A stretch of DNA of 64,000 bases from Bradyrhizobium sp. CCGB01 (GTDB lineage: Bacteria > Pseudomonadota > Alphaproteobacteria > Rhizobiales > Xanthobacteraceae): the NCBI RefSeq assembly GCF_024199795.1, contig NZ_JANADK010000001.1:3534001-3598000 (forward strand), read 5' to 3'. The number at the start of each line of letters is the position of its first letter. The first letter of the stretch is position 1. This document shows, piece after piece, positions 61,166 to 64,000 of the stretch. The notes under the pieces are model-generated. The model was not told the DNA's origin. It did no database searches and worked only from the letters and a program-made list of their open reading frames with translations. The translations under genes were made by a program, and so were the position numbers.

Positions 61166-62684
61166 GATGCATCCCCAGTCGCACGATGTTCTCCTCGGTC
61201 AGCTCGTTGCGGGTCAGGTGTCCGGCGATGCGGCCCTCGCGCATCACATAGGCGCGGTCGCAGACGTGGCAGATCTCGACCTGCTCGGACGAGATCATCA
61301 GCGCCGCCGCGCCTTCCGCGACGAGACGGTCGATCAGGGCAAAGATCTCCGATTTGGCGCCGATGTCGATGCCCCGCGTCGGCTCGTCGAAGATGAAGAG
61401 CTTTGAGCCGGCCGCCAGCCACTTGCCGATGACGACCTTCTGCTGATTGCCGCCCGAGAGCAGGCCGACGGTCTGGCGTGCACTTGGTGTGGCAATGCGC
61501 AGCTGCCGGATCAGGCCGTCGGAGGTGCGTTGCGCGCCGCGCTGGTCGAACAGGCCGCTTGGGAACAGTTTGCGCAGCGCCGACACCACGAGATTGTCGC
61601 TCACCGAGCGCAGCAGCGCGAGACCTTCGCTCTTGCGGCTCTCCGGGATCAGCGCGATGCCGCGGCGGGCGGCGAGGTCGGGCTCGCCGGACATGCTCTT
61701 GCCGTCGAAGATGATCTCGCCGGAGCTGACGGGATCGGCGCCGAAGATGGCGCGGGCGACCTCGCTGCGGCCGGAGCCGACCAGACCGCACAAGCCGACG
61801 ATCTCGCCCCGGCGCACCTCGATATTGATGTCGGAGATGCCGGTGGACGCGCTCAGGCCCTTGACCTCAAGCAGCAGCTCGCCGGGCTTGTCGGCAAAAG
61901 TGCGCGGATAGGTCATGTCGACGTTGCGGCCGACCATCATGCGGACGAGCTGGTCCGGCGTGACGTCGGCAGGGCGCACGCCGTCGATGCGCCGCCCGTC
62001 GCGCAGCACCGTGATGCGGTCGCCGAGCGCGAACACTTCGGCCATTCGGTGGGAAATGTAGACGATGGACACGCCGTCGGCCTTCAGCCGCGCGATCAGC
62101 GCAAACAGCAGCTCAGTCTCTCGGTCCGACAGCGCGGCTGTCGGTTCGTCCATCACGAGGATTCGGGCGTTCTGGCTGATCGCCTTGGCGATCTCGACCA
62201 TCTGCTGCTGTGCGACACCGAGCTTGTCGACGGTGGTGGAGGGATCGATGTCGAATCCGATCGTATCAAGCACGCGCTTCGCATCGGCCAGAATCTTGCG
62301 GCGGTCGAGGGTGCCGGGAATGCGGCCCTTCGGCTCGCGGCCAAGGAAGATGTTCTGGGCGATATCGAGATAGGGGACCAGCGAGAATTCCTGGAAGATC
62401 ACGGCAATGCCGAGCTTCTGCGCATCCGCGGTCGAAGAGATCGCGACCTTGTCGCCCTTGTAATAGAACTCGCCGGCATCGGCGCGGTAGGCGCCGCAAA
62501 GCACCTTCATCAGGCTCGACTTGCCGGCGCCGTTTTCACCGAGCAGCATATGAACTTCGCCCGGATAGACCGCGAAGGACACGTCATCCAGCGCCTTGAC
62601 GCCGGGAAACTCCTTGCTGATGCCGCGCAGTTCCAGCAGCGGCGTGGGCTCGGAGGGCTGAATGGCCAATGCGGCGTTGCTCAT
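61158..62684 (-). CDS. Ribose-type ABC ATPase (RbsA-like, two domains)
   Basis: A 508-residue tandem ATPase. The first domain has Walker A GENGAGKSSLMKVLCGAY, LGVAQQQMVEIAKAISQNA and LVMDEPTAALSDRE. The second has the degenerate GLVGSGRSEVARAIFG typical of RbsA, then LLSGGNQQKVVIGKWLAAGS and FIFDEPTRGIDIGAKSE. The ATG at 62684 overlaps the stop of the FAD-linked dehydrogenase gene, so the dehydrogenase, ATPase, permeases and binding protein form one operon. Confidence 0.93.
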   Translation of the reverse strand: MSNAALAIQPSEPTPLLELRGISKEFPGVKALDDVSFAVYPGEVHMLLGENGAGKSSLMKVLCGAYRADAGEFYYKGDKVAISSTADAQKLGIAVIFQEFSLVPYLDIAQNIFLGREPKGRIPGTLDRRKILADAKRVLDTIGFDIDPSTTVDKLGVAQQQMVEIAKAISQNARILVMDEPTAALSDRETELLFALIARLKADGVSIVYISHRMAEVFALGDRITVLRDGRRIDGVRPADVTPDQLVRMMVGRNVDMTYPRTFADKPGELLLEVKGLSASTGISDINIEVRRGEIVGLCGLVGSGRSEVARAIFGADPVSSGEIIFDGKSMSGEPDLAARRGIALIPESRKSEGLALLRSVSDNLVVSALRKLFPSGLFDQRGAQRTSDGLIRQLRIATPSARQTVGLLSGGNQQKVVIGKWLAAGSKLFIFDEPTRGIDIGAKSEIFALIDRLVAEGAAALMISSEQVEICHVCDRAYVMREGRIAGHLTRNELTEENIVRLGMHHA

Positions 62685-64000
62685 GCGCGCGCTCCGCTCG
62701 CAAAGATCTTTCCGGGGTTCATCAGACCATTCGGGTCGAGTGCGGTCTTGATGGATCTCATCACATCGACGGCCTCGCCGAGCTCGTCGGTGAGATAGTC
62801 GATCTTGCCGAGCCCGATGCCGTGCTCGCCGGTGCAGGTGCCGTCCATGGCGATGGCGCGGGCGACCATGCGGGCCTGCAGCGCCTTCGCGCCTTCGGCT
62901 TCGTCCGGCTTTGCCGGATCGATCAGGATCAGCATGTGGAAATTGCCGTCGCCGACATGGCCGACGATGGGTGCGGTAAAACCGTGCTCGTCCGCATCGC
63001 GCCGCGTCTCGGTCAGGCATTCCGCCAGCCGCGAGATCGGCACGCAGACATCGGTGATCACGGCGCGTGCGCCGGGCCGGAGGCCCAGGCCGGCATAAAG
63101 CGTGTTGTCGCGGGCGTGCCAGAGCCGGCTGCGGTCCTCCGGTGCTTTCGCCCAGGCAAAGCCGTGGCCGCCATGGTCGGCGGCGATCGCCTGCGCGGCT
63201 TCGGCCTGCTCGGCGACTGACGTCTCGGAACCATGGAATTCGAAGAACAGGGTGGGCGCCTCGCGATAGCCGAGCTTGGCGTAGGCGTTGATGCCGCGCA
63301 TCATGACGTCGTCGAGCAGCTCGATGCGCGCCACGGGGATCGCGGACTGGATCACGGAGATCGCGGTGTCCACGGCATCGTGCAGGGTGTCGAAACTGCA
63401 GACCGCGGCCGAGATCGCCTGCGGGACCGGGTGCACCTTCAGCGTGATCTCGGTGATGATGCCGAGCGTGCCTTCCGCGCCGACGAACATGCGGGTTAGA
63501 TCATAGCCCGCGGCTGATTTCCGCGCGCGTTTGGCGGTGCGGATGATGCGGCCGTCGGGCAGCACCACTTCCAGCGCCATGACGTTGTCCTTCATGGTGC
63601 CGTAGCGCACCGCCATGGTGCCGGAGGCGCGCGTCGACGTCATGCCGCCGATCGAGGCGTCCGCGCCGGGGTCGATCGGGAAGAACAGGCCTGTATTGCG
63701 CAGCTCCGCATTGAGCTGCTTTCGGGTAATGCCGGGCTGCACGACCACATCCATGTCGCTGTCGTGCACGTGGAGCACCTTGTTCATGCGCGCGAAGTCG
63801 AAGCAGACCCCGCCGGCGACCGCGGCCGCATTGCCTTCGAGCGAGGTGCCGGCGCCGAAAGGCACGATCGGCATGCCCGCGCTCGCGCAGAGCTTGACGA
63901 TCTCCGCGACCTCCTGCGTCGTCTCGGGGAAGACGACGATATCGGGCGGCAGGCTCTGATAGTGCGATTCGCTCTGCCCGTGCTGATCGAGCACGCCGCA
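62681..64000 (-). CDS. FAD-linked oxidase, GlcD/D-lactate dehydrogenase type (N-terminus beyond the edge)
   Basis: About 439 residues are visible and the frame runs off the right edge. PFGAGTSLEGNAAAVAGGVC and DPGADASIGGMTSTRASGTMAVRYG are the FAD-binding PCMH motifs. GFAWAKAPEDRSRLWHARD, HVGDGNFHMLILID and GEHGIGLGK in the C-terminal half carry the metal or substrate His residues. The family oxidises D-2-hydroxy acids (D-lactate, glycolate) to 2-oxo acids. It shares an operon with a ribose-type importer, which suggests the importer brings in a hydroxy or sugar acid. A GTG at 63994 is in frame, but the protein probably starts outside the window. Confidence 0.88.
   Translation of the reverse strand, partial: CGVLDQHGQSESHYQSLPPDIVVFPETTQEVAEIVKLCASAGMPIVPFGAGTSLEGNAAAVAGGVCFDFARMNKVLHVHDSDMDVVVQPGITRKQLNAELRNTGLFFPIDPGADASIGGMTSTRASGTMAVRYGTMKDNVMALEVVLPDGRIIRTAKRARKSAAGYDLTRMFVGAEGTLGIITEITLKVHPVPQAISAAVCSFDTLHDAVDTAISVIQSAIPVARIELLDDVMMRGINAYAKLGYREAPTLFFEFHGSETSVAEQAEAAQAIAADHGGHGFAWAKAPEDRSRLWHARDNTLYAGLGLRPGARAVITDVCVPISRLAECLTETRRDADEHGFTAPIVGHVGDGNFHMLILIDPAKPDEAEGAKALQARMVARAIAMDGTCTGEHGIGLGKIDYLTDELGEAVDVMRSIKTALDPNGLMNPGKIFASGARA

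Overview
The window is a high-GC alphaproteobacterial chromosome segment that looks like Bradyrhizobium or a close relative. The evidence is the aerobic (cobF/cobT-type) cobalamin genes, the dense set of ABC, TctC-type and acyl-CoA ligase genes, nested GGTGGGTTA/TAACCCACC palindromes of a type I associate with this genus, and a furan catabolism cluster of a kind described in Cupriavidus and reported in Bradyrhizobium. I saw no tRNA, rRNA, CRISPR array, insertion sequence or integrase. Nearly all bases are coding. The only gaps above 300 bases are 29437-29862 and 57423-57859.

Layout. (1) 1-5959: cobalamin block. It holds the tail of a probable cobF, then cobT, a convergent CobC-like phosphatase, and a textbook cobalamin riboswitch ahead of a TonB-dependent receptor and a PepSY membrane protein. 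(2) 5984-9308: a small hydantoinase module, with a sigma-54-like promoter, an arylmalonate-decarboxylase/maleate-isomerase-like protein with one catalytic Cys, a dihydropyrimidinase-type amidohydrolase and a convergent TctC-type binding protein. (3) 9518-11926: a siderophore-interacting flavoprotein, an O-methyltransferase-like protein and an AraC regulator. (4) 12025-27740: what I read as a complete 5-hydroxymethylfurfural/furfural cluster, hmfR2-hmfG-hmfF-hmfR1-hmfABCDE-transporter-hmfH-aldehyde dehydrogenase. It would take furan aldehydes through furandicarboxylate, 2-furoate and 2-furoyl-CoA to 2-oxoglutarate. The large subunit of the furoyl-CoA dehydrogenase carries a fused CoxG-like domain. 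The cluster ends at a nested palindromic repeat.

(5) 27889-43493: a MocR regulator, then a large putative cyclic-amide pathway: hyuA, hyuB, a class III aminotransferase, an acyl-CoA ligase broken by one in-frame TGA, an N-carbamoyl-D-amino acid hydrolase, a flavin reductase, a hydantoin racemase (inverted), a second hydantoinase, an epimerase, an SDR and a flavoprotein oxygenase. Five copies of the heptamer GCTGCAC lie between the MocR gene and hyuA. (6) 43533-54413: two complete Dpp/Opp-type ABC operons in tandem, each preceded by a strong sigma-54 promoter match. (7) 54441-64000, minus strand: an FAD-linked D-2-hydroxyacid dehydrogenase (cut by the right edge), a ribose-type ABC transporter, a YciI protein, an acyl-CoA ligase behind a coupled 13-codon leader ORF, and an orphan LivK-type binding protein.

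How it fits together. The furan cluster is a self-contained carbon pathway. The hydantoin-like genes plus two importers under probable sigma-54 control suggest nitrogen scavenging from cyclic ureides, cyclic amides or related peptides. The exact substrate of that second system cannot be read from sequence, and it is the best candidate here for undescribed biology. All gene identities are from reading motifs and family resemblance by eye; no searches were run.
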